Assembly: GCA_034687125.1 (NCBI GenBank)
Contig: JAQGBZ010000041.1
Location: 231,796-295,795 of the forward strand
Length of the DNA: 64,000 bases
Direction: 5' to 3'
DNA from: Neelides folsomi
Taxonomy: Eukaryota; Arthropoda; Collembola; Neelipleona; Neelidae
The notes below the pieces were generated by a model, which did no database searches, was not told the DNA's origin, and saw only the letters and a program-made list of their open reading frames with translations. Below are positions 37,601 through 49,369 of the stretch, piece by piece (the first letter of the stretch is position 1; each line of letters opens with the position of its first letter). A program made the position numbers and the translations under genes.

Positions 37601-40600
37601 TGTCTGTCGTAGAAATAATTGATGAGATATCCTGCAAGTAATCACCTTTTGGCACTAAAACTTCAGTTTTGTCATTAATTGTTCCCTGAGGGAATATTGC
37701 TTTAAGGAAATCACTCCAAAAGATCTAAAAAATTACAAAGAATTAAGCTTTACATGCTAAATTTATTACGACTCGCTTGAGAATATTTACTACAAAAGTT
37801 TAAAACTATTTCGCCTTTGACATTTTTATTATTAAAAAAATGTTGGGAATATATCCAAAATATTAAATCGAATGTTGAGATTTAGAATTTACCCCCAAAT
37901 ATTAAATTAAATTGAATGTCAATTTTATGATTCATTGAAAATTTTACGATTGTTAAATTAAATACATTACAACTTATACAACAAGAGCAATAAGAGCACA
38001 AAAGTAAAAAACGTTACCTGTAAATGAAATTTTTTAAAATATGTATGTTTTATGTATTTAATAATTATTCGATAATTTTCTTATATTTTTGAATAAATAA
38101 AATTGATAATAAAGTTTGGTATAGAGTAATTGTGAAAATTTAATAGTACAAATACAAATATACTTAGAATAAGTTTTGAAGAACTTACTGTATTTGACAT
38201 CGATTTCAGTTTCTCGACAGTAACCTTTTCATATGATTCAATGGGATCTCTTAAATCAAGTTTTTCTGGAGTTATTTCAGCAACTCTCTTTTCAAAATTG
38301 AAGATTTCATCTGCAAACTGGGAAGCCATTGTGCTGGTTGCTCCAAACTCTTGTACAACATCTTTTGCAAAGAGACGAAAAGCAGCTGCCACCTTTTTAT
38401 GAAAATCAAATTCTTCATCGTATTCAAAAAAGCTTTTATCAGACCATGCACGTTTTTTGCATCTAGATACTTGAAATTCATTTATGTGCATTGAATCACA
38501 AATGCAAGTAGTAAGCAGTGTGCTCAAAAATCCATCACTCCACAATAAATACTAATTGTCTATACCAACATATTTTATATTCATACATAGGTAAATAACG
38601 TACCATTGTTTATATGCATTGAATGTCTATCTGTATCTAAAAATTAATCTAATATTTTGCTAGAATCCCCAAAAAACCTCCACCAACACATGTACGTGTA
38701 CTGGAGTATGTAATGGGTTTTTAATGAAAAGCCTAGGGAAAAGACCTTGTTTAGCTATGAAAGAAAGAGAAGAAGAATTGTAAAGTAATTTTTAATTCTT
38801 TTTTCCCAAATTTTCTTCCAGTCTAATGGAACATGTTGAATTAAAGTTAGGAGAAAAGTTGAGAAGCAAATAAAAATGAAAAAAGCACAGTGAGAAATTA
38901 TAAAGGCATTTACTGTACACTTTTACGTTGATCGAAATAACTTTTTTGAATCAAATCGTTGCACCTTCTAGAGCATTCGGATTTCACCAACAAGGGCTAC
39001 AATAATAATAAAAATAAGCCAAAAAAGTTTACGCGTTGTCAGATAAGGAGTCAAAGGCATAACTGTCATACAGATGACATTTTAAAAAATACAACCATTT
39101 CTTGATGATAATTCTTAGAACTAATATTGTAAAACGATGCTAATTATACATACTTAATGTATGGATTATGGAGCATTAACCTTCTAAGAATATATGTTAA
39201 CACTATATAATTAATTTAATTGTGCAAATTATGTTACACGTGTAAGGTATGCTATTTATGGTACATACTATAATATTAGTAAAATATAATATGCATAATA
39301 TGTATGTACATAGTATTAGATAAATAGTGGTAGAGTTTAAGATACTGTGCCGAATTTGCAAACTAATAATAATAACAAATGTGAATCATCAATTTCATTA
39401 TTTAAAAATCAATATTGAAACGAACTTGACTCACCGGGTCTTCGTGTTTGAAATAATAGTATTTGTCAACGAGGCTGAGTCCAGCTGGAAGTATCTAAAA
39501 TTATTGAGTATCTTTAAATGAAAATCTCATTTATACTCCGTTCTCGTTTTATTACTTTACAAAATTACACTTGTCAGATGTGCTGCACTGAAAATCTTTA
39601 TCTTAATCTTTACCTTGATGATATTCCTTGCTGGAGTCTTTGGATCAGGAACGACCTTAACTTGAAAAAATGGACTAGTCCTATATTCACTATGCAGCTT
39701 TTTGAAAAGTCGAGGAAAGTCAAAATCAGCAGCTCTAAAAGACCGAAGAACGTTCCACCCTCCTGCCATTTAAAAAAAAATCTTTGTAAAAGTCCATTCT
39801 TGTACGTATATTATATCAATTAATTATATAGGTAAGTAGAGTAAGCACATATAAGTTAAGTACATTTAATACAAATACAATACAATATAATATAATATAA
39901 TACAAACACTATACTAATATACCTATATAACGAAACTTTAAATGTTTAATAATAATGATACTACATGAAAACCTACAAAGAATTTGTAAAACTTTATTCG
40001 ACTAATTGAGTAATTCCCCAACCATAATTTCCATTTATTCAAATCTATTCAAGTGTATTTATTTCTATACAAAGGCACATCATTCGTTTGACTTAATTCA
40101 ATGATTTTACAAGCTCATATTAGGCCATATAGATATTTCAACTCGCAAAACGTTCTCCCAATGGCATATACAGGTATGCACCTTATTAATTACTTTGTGA
40201 CCTAAATGATTATTTATTGTAATAATTGATTACAAATACTTTTAAATCAATTCAATCATAATTTTCTTAGATTTAAATTTTTTTCCATAAACATTTAAAT
40301 ACATCTACTTATTGTTAATTTCAACTTGAAATCAATATAAGAGTATTTATATTTATATCATTGATTTACAACATAAAACAAAAAATTTTCATAAAATGAG
40401 CATGAGCGTTTAAGTAGAGCTACTAATTTAAAGTAAAGAAAGATTAAAAATTCATTAAATAACAATGTAAAAACGCAATGATCAATGAAGATATAATTTT
40501 TTCCACCAACATCTGTCTGTAAACATGTTCAAATAAGCATTAAAGCAGGATATACAGAATGGGAAGTTGGGCCATTCTTACAAATGGTGTTAATTACGAG

Positions 40601-43600
40601 GACAATAAATTATTCCAGTCTGGCAAAAACACGAAATTAGAATATCTCTTCCCCCACACTCCTAAGCTCCCCCATGATAATCTTCTTTTTTCAAACGAAA
40701 GGAAGTTGTTTCCCAATTCCATTTCTTACCAACGGATAGATGCGAAAAATTAAGCGGGTTGACATAATAGCTTCATCCACATTCATCCCATTTGGTTAAA
40801 GTAGACTTGCTAAATTTAGGTGACTCCCAACTTACCCAAAGACGTAATGATCTTTTTCAAAGGTTTGTCCCCATCAGACTCAATGTACTGGATATTTGTG
40901 CAGGATTGGTAAAATCGATTGATCTTAACATCTACTGAATTTTCATATGCTCCCGTTGGAAGTGTATTAAGTAGGTTTCTTATTTTAGTTTTAACTGAAA
41001 AACAAAAATTGGATTTTTGAGTTAGAAAAACTATTGCATGCTACATCCTGACGTGAGAGAACCACTCCTCATTATAAAGAGAATTAATAAATAATGAAAT
41101 TTCATTCAGAAAATTCATTATATAAAGAGCAAATGAAATATAAGTTAAATTGACGAGTGAGAAATGAATGAAATGATTCTGGTTTATAATGTCAAATGTA
41201 GGCCGGAATGGACGTAATACGTAACTAATAAAGTCAGGTTAATAAATAGAATAGGATTTGGGTTCTCACTTTGGAAATGTTCTAAATCTTCGGAGCTCCA
41301 GTACGCTTTGGATTTTGGAATGGGATTTGCCTTCAACCACCCACCGCACGAAAACTCCCAAATATCTTCACATGGTTCAACGCTTTGATTCACTGCCCCC
41401 AGGACCTGAATAATGAAAATAAAAATGTTCACTTTTTATTCTTAAAACCTCCCTTAAATGCGTCAGAATCTTAATTTAAAAGTCAAATGGCAGCAATTGC
41501 AATCTCAATAGATAATCAATAAGAAACCTCTTTCGATAAAACTAGAATGGAAAATGTTTTCACGGACTCAGATTTGAATTTACACATATTATATCAAGGA
41601 AAGTAAAGTCGTTTGTATAACTCATGTAAATTCCTTAAACATGCATGTGTTGTAATAATAATAAATACTAAATACATCGTATGTATCTACATACTTAAGC
41701 TTGTATACATAAGTATTTAAATATGTAGATACATCGTATGTATTTACATACTTAAGCTTGTATACATAAGTATTTAAATATGTAGATACAGACAGAGATC
41801 AATAATAACAATTAAATGTAGTTTGCTGAATGCGCGTAAAGTACAAAGTATTTCGCCAAGTAAATTGTAATTGTATACTGGATAATGTTTTTTACAAATT
41901 CCATACCCTTTAACCGGTTGCAATAAATGTACATGAGGCAAAAATGCAATAGAAGTTTAAAGAAACAACTCTCATGATCTTGATAGCAATTGAATGTAAG
42001 AAGGTGTGAATGTTTCAATTTACCTTTAGAAATACCAATTTATTGCAAGTAATTTGTACTTACATAATATACAATACAATATACAATATATGTATTGTAG
42101 ATATTTAGCACAATGGATAGAAAATTAAATATCTATTAATACCTGAATTACTTAATGTTTGTAGTTAAATTGCAACTTGAGACATAAATTATGTAATAAA
42201 TTATTCATTGTTACATAATTAATTTTATTTCAAGATGCTTAACAAAACAAATAAATAAATGAATTCCATTCAATTGTGAAAGTTTAATGAATTTCTAAAC
42301 CATTTTAAGCTCCAAATAATGTGCATCATTTTAGTTGCATTCAAAAATATAATGGAAAGTAAACAATGTTCACACACACAAAGTAATTGAAATTGGTCAA
42401 AAGCAACAAAACGACTAATTATAACTTTGAACTTTATGTAATTATAACATATATGTATGTATGTATAGCAAAACCTATTGTAGGATCATCAAATTTCGCT
42501 TACACTGGTATAATCAAGTAAATATTTGTGTTTGTATTCTTTGTTGTACTCAAATTTGATCTTTTCTAGCAAATATACGAAAATGCTAATTTGATTTTGT
42601 AATCTATCCTATGCTATGTATTTAATGTGCAATCAAATTCAAATTATGTGAGGATGAAAGTATTATCAATTTGCTCTCATCATTGTTTGTCAGTGAATTT
42701 AAATGTATGTTTAATACCTTTTTGTTTTGATTTTGAAAATCATTTACCAAATTACATTTACGATAAAGCGAAATTGACCTAATAATCTAATGTAATATCT
42801 AATTGATAAAGGCGTGGTTTATCAATTATAAATTGAATGCAGTTCATCTTGATATAAATTAATTTTAGACCCAAATAAATCTTTTAATTTCCAATCTTGT
42901 TTTAATAAAGTATGAATCATTATCAAACCCACTTTCAATTTCATCCTCATATATCACAGTTCAATAAACATATGGAGATTTGCAAAAACTCATTTGTCAT
43001 ATCAGTTCATATATTATAATTACAGGGAGGGCCATAAGTATCTTTCTTTTTTTAATCAGTTCGTATCTCTTTTAATCTTTAACCAATTTTTCAAACATTT
43101 GGCAATGGTAATGCTTATATATTATATAATATATTCAGTAATATTATTTTGTCACTTGAGTTCCATCAACTTCGAGGCAGCGTTGCAAACGCAAACAAAC
43201 GACAACTTCACATCCACGTTTGCACATAGCAACCTGAACTTCTGCAAACGCTTCGACTATTCCAGCCTGATTTCATCAAGTGTTGATGGAATCTTGGCGT
43301 AAACCTTGGTTTTGACAAAACCCCATAAAAAGAAGTCCAAGAGAGTGAGATCTGGAGAGCGCGGAGGACATGGAAAAGCGCCTCGTCGGGCCCCGTCCTA
43401 TCCATCGCGTTCCAAAGTTCGCGCTTTCTCAAAGAAAAGTAGCTGTCGTTTATTTATGCTTTGACCAAATCAGTTTTTAGTTTGCTTCATTGTAGATGGA
43501 TATATTTAACATAAATCGCCGATGTTTAAAGATTTTTATCTTTAATCACATTAAAATGGTAGCCCATTAAAAAAAGAAAGATACTTATGGCCCTCACTGT

Positions 43601-44277
43601 ACATAAGTAATTAATGAGATTATGTTCTATCCCTGTGAGTAATATGAATGTAATCTTCCATAATATTGTATAAGCTTCTTAAAATTAGGATTCGATACAC
43701 TTATCAAAACATTTATATCGAGAATCATGACCCATTTATTTGCCTTGACTTATTTATTTATTCAAACCAATGATGAAATTGGATTAAAACATCAAAAGCA
43801 AAAGGATCATCTCAACTCATCCTTTCAACCCTTCAAAATATTATAGAAATTAATCTTTTTCAATAAAATGTGTAAATAAACTTATTAATATGAGATCTAA
43901 TAATAAAAGGATTTCAGTCAACAGTAATGAACCTTCGAAGCGAATTCGTGGCATTGAGCTGTTTGGCAAACTGGAGCACTGGGACTCCTCGGCCACGAGA
44001 CAGCTAAAAGGATGAGGATGAGAAGGAGTAAAAAAATGATCGAAGAAGTGACGATAAGGTACATGAGGCCTTTCTTCGGAGTTATTCGGCATTTATACGC
44101 CATTCGGTCCAAACAGTCGGCTTCGTTAAGATCGTCCATATTCGCCAGGTCGCTTCGTTCATTATGGGGATACCGGTAGCCTTTGCTAGTCATTTTCAGT
44201 GGTTCCATTTCTGGGTCTATTTCCTGTGGCTCTGCTAGCCCATTCCCAGGAGCATTTTTATTCTCAACAACCTCCAT
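34645..44277 (-). CDS. M13 (neprilysin/ECE) family membrane protein lacking the zinc site: predicted pseudo-peptidase
   Basis: Fifteen exons: 43933-44277, 41270-41405, 40836-40994, 39614-39762, 39435-39494, 38189-38551 (left boundary sure, right uncertain), 37597-37724, 37424-37527, 37185-37306, 36817-36915, 36310-36605, 36006-36144, 35539-35760, 35034-35110 and 34645-34747. Phase is continuous, 833 residues. It is a type II membrane protein: cytoplasmic tail 1-70, TM 71-93, then cysteines 104, 109, 127 and 135 as in neprilysin (PCEDIWEFSCGGW), the all-helical M13_N domain and the M13 domain to the C-terminal AFQCSKNSYMYADFTC. The HExxH position reads EAMGR (667-671) and the ENxxD position reads TTMHL, so all zinc ligands and the catalytic Glu are replaced. 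The fold is otherwise intact with no frameshift or stop, so it is not a decayed gene. Inactive M13 homologues such as Drosophila gone early are known. Confidence 0.88.
41674..41787. repeat. 57-bp tandem duplication
   Basis: Two head-to-tail copies of a unit starting ACATCGTATGTAT and ending near ATGTAGAT, period 57 bp, differing at about one position. The unit contains short palindromes around TTAAGCTT. Confidence 0.85.
43023..43599 (-). mobile_element. Tc1/mariner-type element, internally deleted
   Basis: A 577-bp element with terminal inverted repeats CAGGGAGGGCCATAAG (left) and CAGTGAGGGCCATAAG (inverted right end), extending over about 34 bp each, flanked by TA dinucleotides at 43021-43022 and 43600-43601. 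On the minus strand it retains the 3' end of a mariner-like transposase: the block PRSPDLTLLDFFLWGFVK, the motif around the last catalytic acidic residue. An in-frame stop follows about 25 codons later. The element is well short of a full-length mariner (about 1.3 kb), so it is a dead deletion derivative. Confidence 0.88.
43275..43415 (-). pseudogene. Mariner-like transposase 3' fragment
   Basis: The translation resembles the C-terminal third of insect mariner-like transposases (PRSPDLT-LDFFLWG-VK, then TLDEIRLE). It has no start, its 5' part is missing and a TAG interrupts the frame after RLE, so it cannot make an active transposase. Confidence 0.8.
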
Positions 44278-47200
44278 TTTATTAACTCAACCGCTAAATC
44301 CTCAATTAATGTTTCCTAAGACCACAATAACAATTCGCACTTTAGGTGTGAAAATATTTGATAGATTTTAAAAGATATCATATTCACTTTAATGGAACAT
44401 GTTGTAAATGATGGCCAGTCTCATTCAATTGGGCTCACTGGTATTAAATGGCACTTGGGTTTTTCTTTAGTCAGCTCATTTAAGGTTAAGCTTGTAAAGG
44501 GGAGTTCATGTTCAAAAGGAATTAAGGAAACACTTGGGGAGATACGATGCTCTTTGTTCAATTACTTTTATCACTCACTTTTCTTCTCTTTTTCTCCTTG
44601 CTTAGGCCGTCAGATAATAAAGTTTATGATTCTTCCCCTTCTTTTCCTTCATAGTCTTTCCTTCATACAAGTCCAAATATGTGTCTAGGTAGTAATATTC
44701 GGGAGGAAGTTTATTGTCACTGAAGGGGTTTAATATGAAAACAATCAGCAGAGAACAGGCGGAGCACACAGTGACACTTTTATCCACTCGTGAACACTTG
44801 GGAGTTCTAAATGAAGGAGCTTGTATTAACAAGGGACAGGATTTCGCGAAATGAGAAAGACAATTTATTACTAAGCGATTCTGTGGGAGTTGGAGGTTTC
44901 TCCGTCGTGTCGATCGGGGTTGAGGATTAATAATAAATTCAAAGTTTGAGTGCCGATTTGTCAAGTGATTTTGGGATTTATGGTCCACGTCCCAGGTTTA
45001 TTTTGTCCCCCCCTCTCCGAGGAGGAATTAAAGGACAGATTGGTGAGTTGCGGGAAGGGAAGTGAGATCGAAGTATATATGGCACTTCTTCATCTCCTCC
45101 GAGAATTCTCACGGGTGGGTTGATGAGGTGATATTTGTAGCCGGGTAAGTTTAGAACACGAGGAAAATTCTCCACCACGAGTGATGAGCCGAGCGAGGGA
45201 AATGATCACTACCTAATAATGAATGACACTTGGGGAGACAATGGGGCGAAAGTTCCCAAAATTAGGAATTTGGGCAATTGGATTGACTTCACCCCGGCGG
45301 AGATCCGAAACGTGGAATTGGCCCCAACACGAGAGTTCCCTCAGCGTCGGCCGATAAGAGAAGATGATAAGTCGAGAGTCTTGGAGCAGAATGAATGCGA
45401 GATTGCCTCACTCAAGACTCTTCCATGGGTGCATTGTCTGGGAAGATAAGTAGGTATTTGCCACCCAAAGGCTCTCAGGGAAAGAAGAAGGGGAAATGTT
45501 GGAGAGGAGACCTAATGGGATCCATCCGGCGATAAAAACCTTCTCTCTAACTTGTGGGAATATCTACAATGTGGCAACGAAGGTTTGAAGGTATCAAACT
45601 CTCCAGGTTTCATCCACCTGGCGACCTTCAGGTACTCCGCATACCTTCATTGTCCAGAGGATGTAGAGGAGCCGTTGATCTCCTTCGCGAGGGAAAACTC
45701 ACTTGTTCCATACGCTCCCTTTTGCTTAAATACTCTCACTCGTACAACTCTCTACTATACACACAATGCACTTGAGGGTCTTGTACTACAAAAACACATC
45801 CACTTTATCACAGAGTTTTCACTTATATCATGCTCCTACCGAAAGATTAATTCTTCACCGGGACAGACTTCTTAACTCACATCGTGGTATATGGCTCCTT
45901 ATCTCTTGCAATATTATTTGAGGAACACTTTATTCAAGAACACTTCTTTCCGGCTCAAGAGCTTGTTAAGCCCCAAAAGCCTGTTACACTTGGTAAGTTC
46001 CCAAGACAGACCAAGCTGTGTCTTTTAAGTACGACCCTATGTGTTGGTGTAAGGTATTTATTTACGTATATCGTATGCCTTCGTATGCGTTCAAGAATGG
46101 CCGGATATACCGTGTGGAGTTTGAATGAATAAATGACTTTTGGTACACATGATTGGGATGGAAGAGATTCGAAAAATAGCAAGGATTTTATCACCACCCT
46201 GCTCGCCTCGGCTTTATTGGTTTATTAAATCCGCTCCATCTCAATCTACCATGTCAGTCGTTGGAGATGGCTCGCTGCTAGAACTTATTTATCTGCCCTT
46301 TGCCTCCTTGGGATTAAAAGTGTCATGCGGGTGATAGGAGTGAGGATATATTTACTATATATTCTTGGGAATCTCAATGGACCAGAATGGATTCAACTTA
46401 GAGACCAAAATAATATTTGAAACTATCTCTGTTTGACAATGTGAAAGATGAGACGAAGTCAAATAGGTCGGAGATACACTGAACTAGATATTGATGGTTG
46501 AGTAAAAAAATTGTGTAAATTAATACGAATCTCCTCTTATCTTTTTGGAAAGCAAATAAGTATTATCCACTTGTCTTTTTTGAAAGAGACAAAGATAGGG
46601 GCTTGAAATTCACACCATATTTATATTTTATATTCTTACTAACAAGTTCTAAAATAAACAAGAATTAAAGTCTTGCTCTTTTCATCACAAAGTAATTTGA
46701 GAACTAAGGGTAAACAGGATAAACATTTTGCTAATTGTTGAAATTTTACCACAATGCCGAACTACATAAATACAAAGTTGCATTATAATTACCAAATACT
46801 GTATTGAGTATAGATAACTATTCTTTTAGCAATGTTATTTATGTACATGCTTTTTTGTTTACAATTTGTTGATGGGAAAAATTAAAAGATGAAAATAAGT
46901 GAATCATTGAATAAAATGCTTATGTAATATTTGTATAATATTTGGTATATTTAAAATAAGAGACATACAGATTGATAAAAATGAGAGATTTGATTTTGTC
47001 TATATACATTGTGTGTGTTGTGTTTATATACTTAGGTACTTTAACATTGATTAGAAAATATATATCCGATTTCTAGAATCCATAATGTAATACGTGTCAT
47101 AAAGTATATTGATTTCTTATTGTTAGTATACGAGTATCTGTATACAGGTGTATTAATCTATTATACATAACATACATGAATATTTAATCATGATAATGCA

Positions 47201-48560
47201 TATTCAATTATTAAATTGAAGTTCAATATTTCGACCTTCGAGTTCATCATAAATATTAAATTTAATATTTGATCTCTTTTCCATTAAAAAACGTCAATAG
47301 CTTTAAATAATTTCAAAAATCTATTAAATGTTCCATTGAACCAAGAAAGATTTTTTAGAAAGCCCTGATTAGTGGTTATAAATAATGCTACACATTAATC
47401 AATAATTGGTAGGGAAGTTAGGCATTATTCCAAATTATAAATTAATTTCATATGATACGTTTGTGAATAGCAGTTTTAGGCATCCTAAAAGAAATTTTTT
47501 ACTATCTCTTTTGTGTTTGTTTTGAAACCCATCCAATTAGGCATTCTAGAAAATAAATAATTACCAACTTTTCTAAGAATTTAACATTTGCGTCGTCTGG
47601 ATGTCGAGTCAATAGCGAACTCAACTCGTTTAAAAAGGAATTTGTCACTCTCCACTTAAAACTCATTTCCTCCATCTCATAAATATTCACATTGATTGAC
47701 TTCTTTCAACACTTTAATGAAATTCGAAAGGTTCCATTGTTCCATATTGACTTTATTTCCAATTGAAGCTTTCGAACGAATTCAATCTGCATTTTAAATT
47801 TACTTTTGTGCCAATAAGTATATCCACTACAACAAAGTAATACCATATAGCATCTAAAGTTAGAACTCTCATATTATGATCAAAAGTTCATTATTACCTA
47901 GTTTTTTATTAATCATACTATAAATAAAACAATTCAATTACGATATTCTATTAATACTGATACTGATCCTTGTCAAGAACAATGATCAGTGATTGTTAAA
48001 TTTTTCCCCAAGGCAGATAAATTATTTTGTTATAAAAGAGGAAATGAAAAGGTATGTGGGGCTAAAGAAAGATGAAAAGGGTTAAAACGTAATTAATTCT
48101 TAGGGCAGAGGAGCTAAGGAGTATTATCAATTATCAATCTTGGCCGAGTTCCATTAAGCGAAGACTCAGAATGGTTCCGCGAGACTTCCTTTATTCTTAT
48201 TATTCGTTTCCTCTTCCTATTCTTCTCCCTCTCTTCCAAACTCTCATATCGTCAGTTTCATTTTCTTCACTCACAGGGTTTCCTCCTTCTCCCGTTTCAT
48301 TCTTTTTCTCGGGTTCCAACAGCGCACTGGGTTCATCTCCATTCCAATCTCGTTCTCGGGATTCCGCACATTTTCACTTCTCTGCTAACAAAATCCAATG
48401 GAGTCATTGAATGGGAAAGACCATGGAAAAGACACACGGAGTCTCATTGTGTTCAAAACTTTTCCTTTCCAAAATCAGATAAACAGCTAAAGACCACAAA
48501 ATAGCCGAGATCCGTTTGCCTAACAAAATTTCCTACCTCCAAAATTACATTATCTACCAC
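44278..48560. other. Long upstream region of the M13 gene, gene content unresolved
   Basis: A GC-richer island (about 44400-46400) followed by AT-rich sequence. Two weak coding-exon candidates lie on the minus strand: 44602-44806 (acceptor-preceded, ends in a stop, reads LPPEYYYLDTYLDLYEGK) and 47565-47675 (ATG to a GTAATT donor, reads SFLNELSSLLTRHPDDANVK). They are not in matching phase and I cannot link them. The stretch 45550-46140 has a promoter/LTR-like look but no confirmed repeat pair. Confidence 0.4.
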
Positions 48561-49369
48561 ATGGCGGAACAAATTAAGAGTACACGAAATCTTGTGGATT
48601 TTATTGCTATTTTACATTATTTTAATTTGAGCTTGGTTGGATTTACTATACCTATTTTATATTTCTTTAAAAAGCCTACTTGGCTAAACGGTAATTTCAA
48701 AAGCACTGAAGTGCAAATGAAAATTTCATATTGTAATTTGCAATATTAGATTGCAGATGCTTTTTGCCAGAATTTTCAATTAAAACCATGATTTTCAAAT
48801 ACTTAAATTGTTTGTTTGGGATAGAACCCCACATCATGTGCATTGTACATTAATTGTAAAGCATCAAGTTATTTAGATTTCTATTCCTTAACGTATTTTA
48901 ATATTTATTACATTTGCAATACATCTCAATACCCAATATAAATAAATGCATTACGATGTAATATATCTTCTATTATGTATTATTATATGTTAAATGCAGT
49001 ACATACAATATGCTACACATACTGTAAAATGTATGCTATCTTGTAATATCATATATCATACAGGATCCTGTTTTTAATATAAATTGCAAGCAATACAATA
49101 CTGAAGCCTTTGTTGTTTCGTGGAATTTCTTTGTTTTTAGAATATCTTGATGGAGAAACACATTAGTTCCGCTTTCAGATTTTCAACGAAGCGTAATAAG
49201 AGGGAATTTACAGGCTCGAAATCTGTTATATTATTTAAGGAGTTTTGATGCAAAAAAATATATTATTTCATAAAATTTTATTTTCTCCGCAGTGTTTCAA
49301 TATGAAGATGAAACAATGACTGTCAATGATAATGGTGAATTAAATCCAGAGATTACAAATATTATATGA
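48561..49369 (+). CDS. Probable small single-pass membrane protein (68 aa)
   Basis: Two exons, 48561-48690 and 49293-49369, joined in phase 1 by a good donor (G/GTAATT) and a strong pyrimidine-rich acceptor (TTTTCTCCGCAG). The start sits in CACATGG. The product has a short N-terminal region (MAEQIKSTRNLVDF), one membrane segment (about residues 14-36, ending IPILYFF), a KKPTW boundary and an acidic C-terminal tail (FQYEDETMTVNDNGELNPE). Helix polarity with basic residues after the TM suggests the C-terminus may face the cytosol. No family recognised. Both splice sites and frame closure support it, but with only 68 codons chance cannot be ruled out. Confidence 0.45.

Larger units (their letters stand above)
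41406..43932. other. First intron of the M13 gene
   Basis: A 2.5-kb AT-rich intron holding a 57-bp tandem duplication (41674-41787), a short TATG microsatellite near 42450 and a mariner remnant (43023-43599). No exon is recognised inside it. Confidence 0.7.

Noticed and set aside
43208..43302. Plus-strand frame across the mariner element
   Set aside because: It is the antisense shadow of the transposase fragment on the minus strand.
45550..46150. Possible solo LTR (TG at start, CA near end, AATAAA inside)
   Set aside because: I could not find matching target duplications or a second LTR copy, so the resemblance is not supported.
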